Below, in pieces: positions 26,373 through 34,559 of a DNA stretch of 64,000 nucleotides; the stretch's first letter is position 1, and every line of letters starts with the position of its first letter. Source of the stretch: an uncultured Sphingomonadaceae bacterium (GTDB taxonomy: Bacteria; Pseudomonadota; Alphaproteobacteria; Sphingomonadales; Sphingomonadaceae); assembly GCA_947499975.1 (NCBI GenBank), contig CANMQE010000001.1, positions 1,178,001 through 1,242,000 of the forward strand. The letters are read 5' to 3'. The position numbers were made by a program, and so were the translations under genes. Under the pieces are notes generated by a model, which was given only the letters and a program-made list of their open reading frames with translations, searched no databases and had not been told where the DNA came from.

Positions 26373-27020
26373 GTGAGGGTTCTGGCTATAGATTGTGCGA
26401 CCGAGGCGTGCTCCGCAGCGCTGTTCGACGGGACGAGGCGTCTCGACGGGCGCTGCGAGACAATTGGCCGTGGGCACGCGGAACGGCTGGTGCCGATGAT
26501 CGCCGAACTGCCCGATCGCGGGCGTGCCGATCGCATCGTCGTTTCGCTTGGCCCCGGCAGCTTTACAGGCGTGCGCATCGGGCTGGCTGCGGCGCGCGCA
26601 CTGGGGCTGGCGTGGGGTGCGGAGGTTCTGGGCTATCCCACGCTGGAACTGGTCCGCGCGCGAAGCTGGCAGCCACAGCCGCGCGCCGTCACCGTGTGCA
26701 TGAACGGCGGGCATGGCGAATTTTTCGTCCAGAACTTCGCCGAAGATGGCTCCGCGCAGGACATGGTGCAATCGCTGCCTCCTGAAGAGGCTGCGAAGGC
26801 CGCCCAGCATAAGGTAATCGCCGGCAACAAGGCGCAGGCGCTGGTCGATCTGCTGGATGACGGCCGGCTGGCGCTGGATCTGTTGCCCGATGCGAACTAT
26901 GCCTGCCTGCTGCACGAAAGCAGGCTTACCCCTGATCTCTCGCCTCTCTACGGCAGGGCGCCCGATGCCAAGCCGCAGCACAAGCGCGAGGCTTCCTTGC
27001 AGGAGCCGAGGCAGCCATGA
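26373..27020 (+). CDS. tsaB: tRNA threonylcarbamoyladenosine biosynthesis protein TsaB
   Basis: 215-residue ASKHA-fold partner of TsaD in making t6A37 of ANN-decoding tRNAs. VLAIDCATEACSAALFD opens the first lobe and SLGPGSFTGVRIGLAAARALG is the family signature. GTG at 26373 is the start; it aligns with the conserved N-terminus. The stop overlaps the rimI start as ATGA, the classic tsaB-rimI pairing. Confidence 0.93.
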   Translation: MRVLAIDCATEACSAALFDGTRRLDGRCETIGRGHAERLVPMIAELPDRGRADRIVVSLGPGSFTGVRIGLAAARALGLAWGAEVLGYPTLELVRARSWQPQPRAVTVCMNGGHGEFFVQNFAEDGSAQDMVQSLPPEEAAKAAQHKVIAGNKAQALVDLLDDGRLALDLLPDANYACLLHESRLTPDLSPLYGRAPDAKPQHKREASLQEPRQP

Positions 27021-27475
27021 CCGATGCGCTGGATGCCATCATGGCGGTTATGGAGAAAGCTTTCGACCCGCGATACGGTGAGGCCTGGACGCGCCGGCAG
27101 ATGGCCGACTCGCTCACCTTGCGAAACGTCTACGTCACGCTGATCACGACGGAGGGGACGGACGATGTCGATCCGGACCGGATCACCGGTTTTGCTCTTA
27201 CCCGCCAGGTGGTGGACGAGGAGGAAATCCTGCTGATCGCGGTGCTGCCGTCGGAACGGGAGAAGGGCATTGGCAAGGCTTTGCTGGCCGAAGTTATCGA
27301 ACGCGCACGAGATCGGCAGGTAAAAAAGGTTTTTCTTGAGATGCGCGACGGGAATTCTGCCGAATTTCTCTATCGTCGATTCGGTTTCGAAAAGATCGGT
27401 CATCGGAAAGGCTATTACAGGGGTGCAGTTGGCGGACCATTGGACGCCATTACTTTTGCGAAAGATATAAATTGA
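27017..27475 (+). CDS. rimI: ribosomal-protein-alanine N-acetyltransferase RimI
   Basis: 152-residue GNAT acetyltransferase. The acetyl-CoA site is in ILLIAVLPSEREKGIGKALLAEVI (the Q/RxxGxG/A loop is REKGIGKA), followed by KKVFLEMRDGNSAEFLYRRFGFEKIGHRKGYY, typical of RimI acting on the N-terminus of ribosomal protein S18. It overlaps tsaB by 4 bp. The 3' end and following 160 bp are noticeably A/T-richer than the surrounding sequence. Confidence 0.9.
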   Translation: MTDALDAIMAVMEKAFDPRYGEAWTRRQMADSLTLRNVYVTLITTEGTDDVDPDRITGFALTRQVVDEEEILLIAVLPSEREKGIGKALLAEVIERARDRQVKKVFLEMRDGNSAEFLYRRFGFEKIGHRKGYYRGAVGGPLDAITFAKDIN

Positions 27476-27642
27476 GAAATGCTTACCGAACGCAACGATA
27501 ATTCGTTTTTCTTTTGTTAAGCAGTTTTTTCCCGAAATAGCGGATACAAGCCTTGTGAAGAGCATCTTCGCCTTTTAGATGCGCCCCATCCGTTCCACTA
27601 AAGAGGACGGTCGAAAATCGGGTCATACATCTAGAGGTACCA

Positions 27643-28077
27643 ATGGATAATACCGAAGACGGCACGAGCGAAATGCTGATCACTTTGACAGCAGACATCG
27701 TCGTTGCTCACGTCGCCAACAACAATGTCGATGGCGACACGCTCCCCTCCCTGATCGAGAATGTCTACGGCGCTCTTTCCGGCCTCGGTGCTGAAAACGA
27801 AGTCGAAGACCGGCCCGAACCTGCCGTGTCCGTTCGCGCATCGGTGAAGAACGATCATCTCGTCTGCCTGGAAGACGGCAAGAAGATGAAGATGCTGAAG
27901 CGCCACCTGATGACCGATCACGGCATGACGCCGGAAGAATATCGGGAGCGCTGGAACCTGCCCGCTGATTACCCGATGGTGGCACCGGAATACGCGGAAA
28001 AGCGCCGCGTGCTGGCAAAGGAAATTGGCCTGGGCCGCAAGCCCGGCCAGAAGCGCGGCCGCAAGAAGGCCAGCTAA
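27643..28077 (+). CDS. mucR: MucR/Ros-family zinc-finger transcriptional regulator
   Basis: 144-residue regulator with an acidic N-terminal oligomerisation region (MLITLTADIVVAHVANNNV) and a C-terminal prokaryotic zinc-finger domain: VCLEDGKKMKMLKRHLMTDHGMTPEEYRERWNL, with basic tail RKPGQKRGRKKAS. The finger has Cys75, His88 and His93, but the second cysteine position is Asp78, giving a Cys-Asp-His2 set as known for some family members. MucR proteins act as histone-like regulators of surface polysaccharide, motility and cell-cycle genes in alphaproteobacteria, and often repress themselves; the AT-rich 165 bp upstream would suit that. A strong terminator follows. Confidence 0.9.
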   Translation: MDNTEDGTSEMLITLTADIVVAHVANNNVDGDTLPSLIENVYGALSGLGAENEVEDRPEPAVSVRASVKNDHLVCLEDGKKMKMLKRHLMTDHGMTPEEYRERWNLPADYPMVAPEYAEKRRVLAKEIGLGRKPGQKRGRKKAS

Positions 28078-28110
28078 CCGGCTGTAGACGGCCTGTTCGT
28101 CGAGCTTGAG

Positions 28111-28148
28111 TGAAACGCCCCGCGCCTTTAAGGCTGCGGGGCGTTTCA
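28111..28148. terminator. strong hairpin terminator between mucR and fur
   Basis: TGAAACGCCCCGC (28111-28123) pairs perfectly with GCGGGGCGTTTCA (28136-28148), and the loop GCCTTTAAGGC is itself self-complementary. A short T-rich tract follows. It separates mucR from fur, only 22 bp before the fur start, so the fur promoter may lie within or just after it. Confidence 0.75.
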
Positions 28149-28170
28149 TTTAACTACGGCAGGAAAAACC

Positions 28171-28599
28171 TTGCAGCAGCAAATCGATCTAGAAGCCCTT
28201 TGTGCGGAACGCGGCCTGCGGATTACCGAGCAGCGCCGCGTGATTGCCAAGGTCCTGTCCGAAAGCACCGACCACCCCGATGTGGAGAAGGTGCACGAGC
28301 GCGCGAGCGCGGTGGATCCCAAGATCTCCATCGCCACCGTCTATCGCACCGTGCGCCTGTTCGAAGAGGCAGGCATTCTCGATCGCCACGATTTCGGTGA
28401 CGGGCGCGCACGGTACGAGGCCGCGCCGGAAGCGCATCACGATCACCTGATCGACGTGGAAAGCGGCAAGGTCGTGGAATTCGTCGACCCTGAACTGGAA
28501 GCCTTGCAGAAGCAGATCGCCGAGAAGCTGGGTTATCGCCTGGTGGACCACCGGATGGAGCTTTACGGCGTGCGGATAGACCGCGAAGAGAAGGGCTGA
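28171..28599 (+). CDS. fur: ferric uptake regulator Fur
   Basis: 142-residue Fur-family repressor. The winged helix spans about 1-80 (ERGLRITEQRRVIAKVL, KISIATVYRTVRLFEEAGIL) and the metal/dimer domain carries HHDHLIDVESGKVVEF (His89, His90, Asp91, His92) and the later His127. It lacks the CxxC structural zinc pairs seen in many Fur proteins, which is common in alphaproteobacteria. The TTG start at 28171 follows AGGAAAA and gives the normal N-terminal length. The siderophore operators at 6577 and 12175-12214 are candidate targets. Mur/Irr-like function is a weaker alternative. Confidence 0.9.
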   Translation: MQQQIDLEALCAERGLRITEQRRVIAKVLSESTDHPDVEKVHERASAVDPKISIATVYRTVRLFEEAGILDRHDFGDGRARYEAAPEAHHDHLIDVESGKVVEFVDPELEALQKQIAEKLGYRLVDHRMELYGVRIDREEKG

Positions 28600-28604
28600 T
28601 CGCC

Positions 28605-29363
28605 ATGGGCGGGCAGGCGGCGGTGTCGCAGGGCAGGTCGATCACCCTCCCCGCCTATCTGCTGCTGGCCTTCCGCATCCTGCTGATGCTGCTGCTTCTG
28701 GCAGTGTGCGTGCCGCTGCATTACGTGTGGAAGCTACTGGGCCTCGACAGGATGTGGCCGCGCGTTTTCCTGGCCGGTATCGGCATGGTCGCAGGGCTTG
28801 ACCTGCGCCGTCATGGCAAGCGGGTGCCGGGTGCGCTGCTTTTGTCCAATCATGTCAGCTGGCTGGATATTCCGGCCCTTTCGCACGCGGCCAATTCCGC
28901 CTTCATCGCGCATGACGGGCTGGCGCAGTTCGGCTTCCTGAAATGGCTTTGCGAGATGAACGAGACCGTGTTCATCGCCCGCCACCGCCGCACCGATGTT
29001 TCCAACCAGGCGCAGGCGATCAAGTCCGCGATGAACCATGGCGGCACGCTGACGCTGTTTCCCGAGGGCACCACCAGCGATGGCACCGGCACCATCGCCT
29101 TCAAGTCCAGCCTGCTGGGCGCGCTGGAGCCTTTGCCAGAAGGCGCCGTGGTGCAGCCGGTGGCCCTCGTCTACCATGATGTGCCGGAAGTAAGCTGGGT
29201 GGGGGAAGAGCCTGGCCTGGACAATTTCAAGCGCATTCTCGCCCGCTTGCGTCCCGTTCGACTGGATGTTCACTTCCTTGCGCCCGTTACCGGCAAAGAC
29301 CTTGCCAATCGCAAGACGATCACGGCGGCGGCGCACGATGCGGTGACGCGCGCGCTGGGCTGA
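28605..29363 (+). CDS. plsC: 1-acyl-sn-glycerol-3-phosphate acyltransferase (PlsC family)
   Basis: 252-residue membrane-associated lysophosphatidate acyltransferase. An N-terminal helix (LLLAFRILLMLLLLAVCVPL) precedes the catalytic N-H-x4-D motif (SNHVSWLD) and the acceptor-binding FPEGTTSDG. It makes phosphatidic acid for phospholipids, or could acylate ornithine lipids (OlsA-like); the two cannot be told apart here. ATG 28605 lies 5 bp after the fur stop, so they are co-transcribed. Confidence 0.88.
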   Translation: MGGQAAVSQGRSITLPAYLLLAFRILLMLLLLAVCVPLHYVWKLLGLDRMWPRVFLAGIGMVAGLDLRRHGKRVPGALLLSNHVSWLDIPALSHAANSAFIAHDGLAQFGFLKWLCEMNETVFIARHRRTDVSNQAQAIKSAMNHGGTLTLFPEGTTSDGTGTIAFKSSLLGALEPLPEGAVVQPVALVYHDVPEVSWVGEEPGLDNFKRILARLRPVRLDVHFLAPVTGKDLANRKTITAAAHDAVTRALG

Positions 29364-29388
29364 TTGCGCCAGCCGGTGATCGGACCTG

Positions 29389-29424
29389 CGATTGAACCGG
29401 CGATTGAACCGGCGATTGAACAGG
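29389..29424. repeat. three tandem copies of a 12-bp unit
   Basis: CGATTGAACCGG at 29389-29400 and 29401-29412, then CGATTGAACAGG at 29413-29424. It fills the short gap between plsC and miaB and ends about 30 bp before the miaB ATG. Confidence 0.85.
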
Positions 29425-29455
29425 CGCCGCACTTCGTTTATTGGCGCTGCCCATC

Positions 29456-30799
29456 ATGAAATCGCGCGACAATCCCCAGACCTACAGGGTCAAGAGCTTC
29501 GGCTGCCAGATGAACGTCTATGATGGCGAGCGAATGGCAGAATTGCTGGAGGCCAAGGGCATCACGCCCGCGGCTGAAGGCGAAGCGGCGGACCTGGTGG
29601 TGCTGAACACCTGCCACATCCGAGAGAAGGCCACGGAAAAGGTCTATTCCGACATTGGCCGCCTGGTGAAATCGGGCGCCGAGGCTGGCCGCGACCCCAT
29701 GATCGCCGTGGCTGGCTGCGTGGCGCAGGCAGAGGGCGAAGAGATCATGAAACGCGCGCCTGCCGTGGGCATGGTGGTGGGACCGCAGGCCTATCACCGC
29801 CTGGGCGACATGCTGGACCGCGCGGTGAAGGGCGAACGCTCCACCGATACGGACATGCCGGAAGATGCCAAGTTTGCCGCCCTTCCACGGCGTCGCAAGG
29901 TGGCCCCCACCGCCTTCCTCACCGTGCAGGAAGGATGCGACAAGTTCTGCACCTATTGCGTGGTGCCATATACGCGCGGTGCGGAAATTTCCCGCCCCTT
30001 TGCTCAATTGGTGGACGAGGCGGCAAAGCTGGTGGACGCCGGCGCGCGCGAAATCACGCTGCTGGGCCAGAACGTGAATGCCTGGACCGGTGAGAATGGC
30101 AAGGGCCACGCCGTAGGCCTGGACGGGCTGATCCGCGAACTGGCAAAACTGCCGGACCTGCAACGCATCCGCTACACCACCAGCCACCCCGCCGATGTGA
30201 CGGACGGCCTGATCGCCGCTCATGCCGAGGTGGAAAAGCTGATGCCCTACCTGCACCTTCCCGTGCAAAGCGGATCGGACCGGGTGCTGAAGGCCATGAA
30301 CCGCAGCCACACGGCCGAAAGCTATCTGAAATTGCTGGAGCGTTTTCGTGAAGCGCGCCCCGGCATTGCGCTGTCCGGCGATTTCATCGTTGGTTTCCCC
30401 GGAGAGACCGACGCCGAGTTCGAGGATACGCTGCGCATGGTGGATGCCGTGGGCTATGCCGCTGCTTTCAGCTTCAAATACTCGCCCCGCCCCGGCACCC
30501 CTGCCGCCAGCATGGATGGCCAAGTGGCGAAAGAGGTGATGGACGAGCGATTGCAACGCCTGCAGGCGCATCTGGGCCGCGACCAGTATGCCTTCAACAA
30601 GGCCAGCGTGGGCAAGACCTGCGATGTGCTGATCGAACGCAAGGGCCGCCGCGCGGGGCAGATGCTGGGCAAGTCACCCTGGCTGCAATCGGTGTTCTTC
30701 GAAGGCGATTTGCAGATCGGCGATATGGTTCGGGCAAAGCTGGTTCACGCCGGACCAAGCTCGCTAGAAGGGCAAGTGCTGGAAACCGCTCCGGCCTGA
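29456..30799 (+). CDS. miaB: tRNA-2-methylthio-N6-dimethylallyladenosine synthase MiaB
   Basis: 447-residue radical-SAM methylthiotransferase. The N-terminal UPF0004 domain has its cluster cysteines in [22 protein letters not shown] and [10 protein letters not shown]. The radical-SAM motif C-x3-C-x2-C is in [17 protein letters not shown], and a C-terminal TRAM domain lies from about residue 375. It modifies A37 of UNN-decoding tRNAs. ATG 29456 ([20 protein letters not shown]) is preferred; an upstream TTG at 29441 is possible. Confidence 0.95.
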   Translation: MKSRDNPQTYRVKSFGCQMNVYDGERMAELLEAKGITPAAEGEAADLVVLNTCHIREKATEKVYSDIGRLVKSGAEAGRDPMIAVAGCVAQAEGEEIMKRAPAVGMVVGPQAYHRLGDMLDRAVKGERSTDTDMPEDAKFAALPRRRKVAPTAFLTVQEGCDKFCTYCVVPYTRGAEISRPFAQLVDEAAKLVDAGAREITLLGQNVNAWTGENGKGHAVGLDGLIRELAKLPDLQRIRYTTSHPADVTDGLIAAHAEVEKLMPYLHLPVQSGSDRVLKAMNRSHTAESYLKLLERFREARPGIALSGDFIVGFPGETDAEFEDTLRMVDAVGYAAAFSFKYSPRPGTPAASMDGQVAKEVMDERLQRLQAHLGRDQYAFNKASVGKTCDVLIERKGRRAGQMLGKSPWLQSVFFEGDLQIGDMVRAKLVHAGPSSLEGQVLETAPA

Positions 30800-30841
30800 A
30801 GCGGCGGGCAGCCAGCCCGCCATTCGCCCGCTAATCACCCG

Positions 30842-31729
30842 CTAATCTTTGTACGCGCGCACCACGGCGGCAGGCAGGCTGTTTGCCGATATACCGGGGC
30901 GCAGGCCATACAGGGCGCTTAGATAAGCACGATCGAAACGGGTCATCTCCTCCTCCCCCTGGTTCGCGGCGAACGGTGCGATTACGGAACCCGGCACGTC
31001 GAACTCGAAATCACCCGGCGCCATACCCGGAGCCAGCAAGCGCATCGTGGCAAAATCGCTCACCCGTTCCAGATCCATGCCCACCAGCCAATCGGCATCC
31101 AGCACGACCGCCCCGCTGACGACGGCCCTGCTGTGGCTGGGCGATGTGCGGCCGGGCCTTCCAGGCGTATTCACCCTCACGCTGACATTCAGCGGGCTGG
31201 ACGTGCCCATCGCGCCCGGCACGGTGGCGCTGTGCGCAACCCGTCCGCCCTGTTCGGACCGGTCTTCCAGATTGTGCCACGCCACCACCGGCTGACCCCG
31301 CTGCGCCTCTGCCTTTGCGCGGGTGCGATTGTCGGGCGGCAACAGTGCGGGCTGGCGTTCTTCCAGAAGGGTGATCAGGTCAGCAGCGTCGGCCACAACG
31401 AAGATCACCGCATTCGTGCGGCACTCCCCCTCTTCCACGGCGATGCCTGCCTCGCGCGCGTTGGACAGCACGCGTGCGCGCACGAAAGCGTTGGCCCTCG
31501 CGGCCATGCCGGTGACGTGCAGGCAGACGGGATCGAGATAGCGTACCAGCGGCTCTGTATGCCCGCGTTCCCTCATGATCGCCTGCACCGTACCGCGCAC
31601 CTTCGCATCGTCGGGCAGCGCGCCGCTCACCACGATTTCGCTACCAATAGACGTTTCCTGCGCCGTGGCGACGCCGGGCGCGGCCACGGCAAGAATCGCG
31701 AAAGCTGGGAAGGATCGGCGCAAGTCCAT
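30842..31729 (-). CDS. secreted protein of unknown function
   Basis: 295 residues with a signal peptide (MDLRRSFPAFAILAVAAPGV) and a soluble periplasmic body. Features visible are PVCLHVTGM, an N-terminal GALPDDAKVRGTVQAIM, NAVIFVVADAADLITLLEER, and a C-terminal FDRAYLSALYGLRPGISA segment. I recognise no domain; similar secreted proteins occur in sphingomonads. It is the only leftward gene in a rightward housekeeping run. Its stop lies inside two tandem CCCGCTAATCA-type copies (30827-30847). Confidence 0.7.
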   Translation of the reverse strand: MDLRRSFPAFAILAVAAPGVATAQETSIGSEIVVSGALPDDAKVRGTVQAIMRERGHTEPLVRYLDPVCLHVTGMAARANAFVRARVLSNAREAGIAVEEGECRTNAVIFVVADAADLITLLEERQPALLPPDNRTRAKAEAQRGQPVVAWHNLEDRSEQGGRVAHSATVPGAMGTSSPLNVSVRVNTPGRPGRTSPSHSRAVVSGAVVLDADWLVGMDLERVSDFATMRLLAPGMAPGDFEFDVPGSVIAPFAANQGEEEMTRFDRAYLSALYGLRPGISANSLPAAVVRAYKD

Positions 31730-31858
31730 CCAAAAAGGCTACCGCGCTTTCATCGGAAAGCCAATTTCCACCGCATCTTGCACCCTGTGGCTTGTCACGC
31801 GGCTGGCGAAGCCTATCTTCCAAAAAACCCGGCTGCGAAAGGAAACGCCCAAGCTCGC

Positions 31859-32902
31859 ATGGCTCGCAAACCACACCGTGATAACGGCAATCATGCCGCC
31901 ACGATCGCCCATCCCGAACAAAGGCGTGATCTTTCGCGCCGCGCGCGGGTGGAGGTATCCTTCGACGATCAGGCCGTGCTCGGCGCGCTGTTCGGAGAAT
32001 TCGACGCCAATCTTGTGCAAATAGAGAACCGGCTGGGCGTGTTCATCGCCGCGCGCGGAGACACGATCTCGATCGAGGGATCGCAGGACGAAGTTGCCCG
32101 TGCGCGTGACGTTCTGCTGAAACTGCACGAAAAGCTGCTGACAGGCGAGGATATGGACGCAGGCGCCATCGACGCGCTCATTTCCATGACCGACGAACCG
32201 ATGCTGGAAGGCATCGTTACAGGCGATGCCAAGGTGCCGCCGATCGTGATCCGCACCCGCAAGAAGACGATCAGCCCGCGCAGCGCGACGCAGGCGGAGT
32301 ACATGCGCCTGCTGGCCAATCGGGAGCTGATCTTTGCCTTGGGTCCGGCAGGCACCGGCAAGACCTATCTGGCCGTGGCGCAGGCTGTCAGCCAGCTGAT
32401 CACCGGCAGCGTGCAGCGCCTGATCCTTTCCCGCCCCGCCGTGGAAGCGGGGGAGCATCTGGGCTTCCTGCCCGGCGACATGAAGGAGAAGGTCGATCCG
32501 TACCTGCGCCCGCTGTACGATGCGCTGTACGATTGCATGCCACCCGAACAGGTGGACCGCCGCATTGCCAGTGGCGAGATCGAGATCGCGCCCATCGCCT
32601 TCATGCGCGGGCGCACGCTGGCCGATGCCTTCGTAATCCTGGACGAGGCGCAGAACACCACGAAGGAGCAGATGAAGATGTTCCTCACCCGTTTCGGCCA
32701 GAACAGCCGCATGGTGGTGTGCGGCGATCCCAGGCAGGTGGACATTCCCGGCGGTGACAGGATGAGCGGCCTTGCCGACGCCGTGCAGCGCGTGGAAGGC
32801 CTGGAAGGCATTGGTGTCACCCGCTTCACCGCGGCAGACGTGGTGCGCCACCCCATCGTGGGCCGCATTGTCGAGGCGTACGAAGGCGAGAACGCGAACT
32901 GA
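31859..32902 (+). CDS. PhoH family ATPase
   Basis: 347-residue P-loop protein. After a KH-like N-terminal part (VEVSFDDQAVLGALFGEFDANL) comes the PhoH domain with Walker A GPAGTGKT and Walker B-like FVILDEAQNTT, then RMVVCGDPRQVDIPGG. PhoH proteins are associated with RNA metabolism and ribosome maturation. ATG at 31859 starts at the conserved basic N-terminus, with AAAGGAAA upstream; a long open frame upstream is antisense shadow of the preceding gene. The order phoH-ybeY-corC is conserved in alphaproteobacteria. Confidence 0.9.
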   Translation: MARKPHRDNGNHAATIAHPEQRRDLSRRARVEVSFDDQAVLGALFGEFDANLVQIENRLGVFIAARGDTISIEGSQDEVARARDVLLKLHEKLLTGEDMDAGAIDALISMTDEPMLEGIVTGDAKVPPIVIRTRKKTISPRSATQAEYMRLLANRELIFALGPAGTGKTYLAVAQAVSQLITGSVQRLILSRPAVEAGEHLGFLPGDMKEKVDPYLRPLYDALYDCMPPEQVDRRIASGEIEIAPIAFMRGRTLADAFVILDEAQNTTKEQMKMFLTRFGQNSRMVVCGDPRQVDIPGGDRMSGLADAVQRVEGLEGIGVTRFTAADVVRHPIVGRIVEAYEGENAN

Positions 32903-32951
32903 TGGCAGCGCGCACGCCGCTTTCAGCAAAACCGAGATTACCGGAACGCGC

Positions 32952-33443
32952 ATGAACCTTGAGATCGATATCGAAGGCTGGCCCGATCATGATTGGGAAG
33001 GCCTGGCGAACCGCGTGGCAAGCGCCGCGCAGCAGGTTGCGCCGGAACTGGCCAATCCGCGCCTCGTCACCAGCATGCTGTTCACCTCCGATGCCCAGGT
33101 GCACGAGCTCAATCGCGAATGGCGCCAGCGGGACAAGCCCACCAACGTGTTGAGCTTCCCCATGCTGGAACGCGCCGACCTGGTGCACCTGGACCCGGAC
33201 GAGCCCATGCCCGAAATGCTCGGCGATATTGCCCTTGCCTACGAGACCTGCGCGCGTGAGGCGGCAGACAAGGAAATCGCGCTGGAAGACCACGCCGCGC
33301 ACCTTGTCCTGCATGGCCTGCTGCACCTTGCCGGGCACGATCACGAGATTTCGGACGAGGATGCCGAGAAAATGGAGGCGATGGAGGTGAAGGCGCTTGC
33401 ACTTTTGGGTATCGACGACCCATATAGCGCGATCAATTCTTGA
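32952..33443 (+). CDS. ybeY: endoribonuclease YbeY (rRNA maturation factor)
   Basis: 163-residue zinc-dependent RNase needed for 16S rRNA 3' processing and ribosome quality control. The UPF0054 signature H-G-x-L-H-L-x-G-H-D-H is complete (VLHGLLHLAGHDHE), and RDKPTNVLSFPM matches the conserved N-terminal part. ATG 32952 is 50 bp after phoH. The stop overlaps or abuts the corC frame. Confidence 0.94.
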   Translation: MNLEIDIEGWPDHDWEGLANRVASAAQQVAPELANPRLVTSMLFTSDAQVHELNREWRQRDKPTNVLSFPMLERADLVHLDPDEPMPEMLGDIALAYETCAREAADKEIALEDHAAHLVLHGLLHLAGHDHEISDEDAEKMEAMEVKALALLGIDDPYSAINS

Positions 33444-33463
33444 GCGGAGAGAACAGCAGGGCG

Positions 33464-34438
33464 ATGCCCGATACTGACAGACCTGACGATTCCCAAACCG
33501 GAGAATCGGATAGTAGCAACGGCCCCAGTCACGGCTCTGGTCACGGCGCAAGCCAGGCCGGGGGATTGTGGAACGCAATCCGCGGCCTTTTCGAAGACCA
33601 GGGCGACACCAGCCTGCGCGCGCAGCTGGAAGAAGCCATTGACGAGCACGAGGACACCGCTGCCAATGGCCGCGACACGTTATCGAAGGGGGACTTGTCC
33701 TCCGTCGAGCTGACGATGTTGCGCAACCTCCTGCATTTCAGCGAACACGATGCCGACGACGTGGCGATCCCCCGCAAGGAGATCATCGCGGTGGAGGCTA
33801 CCGCACCGTGGTCCGAAATGGTTGGCCTGTTTGCCGAGCACGGCATTTCGCGCATGCCGGTATTCCGCGACCAGCTGGACGACGTGATCGGCATGATGCA
33901 CCTGAAGGATGTGTTCGCCTACATCGCCGGCGGCAAGAAACCGCCTGCCGACTGGACGGTGCTGATGCGCCAGCCACTGTATGTGCCGCAGGCACGCGGC
34001 GCGCTGGACGTTCTGGCCGACATGCGCCAGCGGCGCGTGCACCTCGCCATTGTGGTGGACGAGTTTTCCGGCACCGACGGCATCATCACGATCGAGGATC
34101 TGGTGGAGGAAATCGTCGGCGAGATCGAGGACGAGCACGACGAGGCCCCGATCGAGCAGGTCGTCTCCATCGACGAGGGCGTGTGGGATGCCGATGCCAG
34201 CGTGGAGCTGGACGATGTGGCCGCCGTAGTAGGCGATCCGGCATTGGCCGAAGTGGAAGAAGCGGTGGATACGCTGGGCGGCCTCGCCTTCGTGCTCGCC
34301 CAGGAAGTGCCGCAGCCCGGCACCATCCTCACCCACCCCAGCGGCTGGAAGATCGAGGTGACGGCGGGCGATGAAACCCACGTCACCCGCCTGCGCCTGC
34401 ATCGCCCCGTGCGCGAAGAGCATAGCGAGGACGGCTGA
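33464..34438 (+). CDS. CorC/HlyC-type CBS-domain protein (hemolysin family)
   Basis: About 324 residues: an N-terminal low-complexity acidic/Ser-Gly region, then two CBS domains (IPRKEIIAVEATAPWSEMVGLFAEHG, and VPQARGALDVLADMRQRRVHLAIVVDEF with GTDGIITIEDLVEEIVGEI), and a C-terminal CorC/transporter-associated domain (TLGGLAFVLAQEVPQPGTI). It lacks a DUF21 membrane part, as in CorC; a role in Mg2+/Co2+ efflux is proposed for relatives. ATG 33464 has AGCAGGG upstream; a TTG at 33440 overlapping the ybeY stop is an alternative. The lnt gene that usually follows in this order is absent here. Confidence 0.88.
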   Translation: MPDTDRPDDSQTGESDSSNGPSHGSGHGASQAGGLWNAIRGLFEDQGDTSLRAQLEEAIDEHEDTAANGRDTLSKGDLSSVELTMLRNLLHFSEHDADDVAIPRKEIIAVEATAPWSEMVGLFAEHGISRMPVFRDQLDDVIGMMHLKDVFAYIAGGKKPPADWTVLMRQPLYVPQARGALDVLADMRQRRVHLAIVVDEFSGTDGIITIEDLVEEIVGEIEDEHDEAPIEQVVSIDEGVWDADASVELDDVAAVVGDPALAEVEEAVDTLGGLAFVLAQEVPQPGTILTHPSGWKIEVTAGDETHVTRLRLHRPVREEHSEDG

Positions 34439-34475
34439 CAAGGCCGAACCGCCTGCACGCTTTTCGCATTTACGA

Positions 34476-34498
34476 AATTATGGTGCAGTGCGATAATT
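34476..34498. promoter_or_regulatory. LysR-type T-N11-A operator
   Basis: AATTAT (34476-34481) and ATAATT (34493-34498) form a perfect inverted repeat with an 11-bp spacer, the classic LysR-regulator binding architecture, located 62 bp upstream of the LysR gene start. It stands out as an AT-rich island in GC-rich sequence. Autoregulation is the likely role. Confidence 0.6.
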
Positions 34499-34559
34499 AT
34501 TAATCCCGTTTGCCCAGTTTGGCCTCGACACAGCCCGTATTCTCTAAGAGATTGCCGCC

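Noticed and set aside
30803..30821. GGCGGGC/GCCCGCC hairpin after miaB as a terminator
   Set aside because: The stem is good but no T-run follows, and the next sequence is a short direct repeat; termination is not supported.
31133..31858. N-terminal extension of the PhoH frame
   Set aside because: This upstream part overlaps a convincing signal-peptide gene on the other strand and lacks PhoH homology; the domain starts after ATG 31859.
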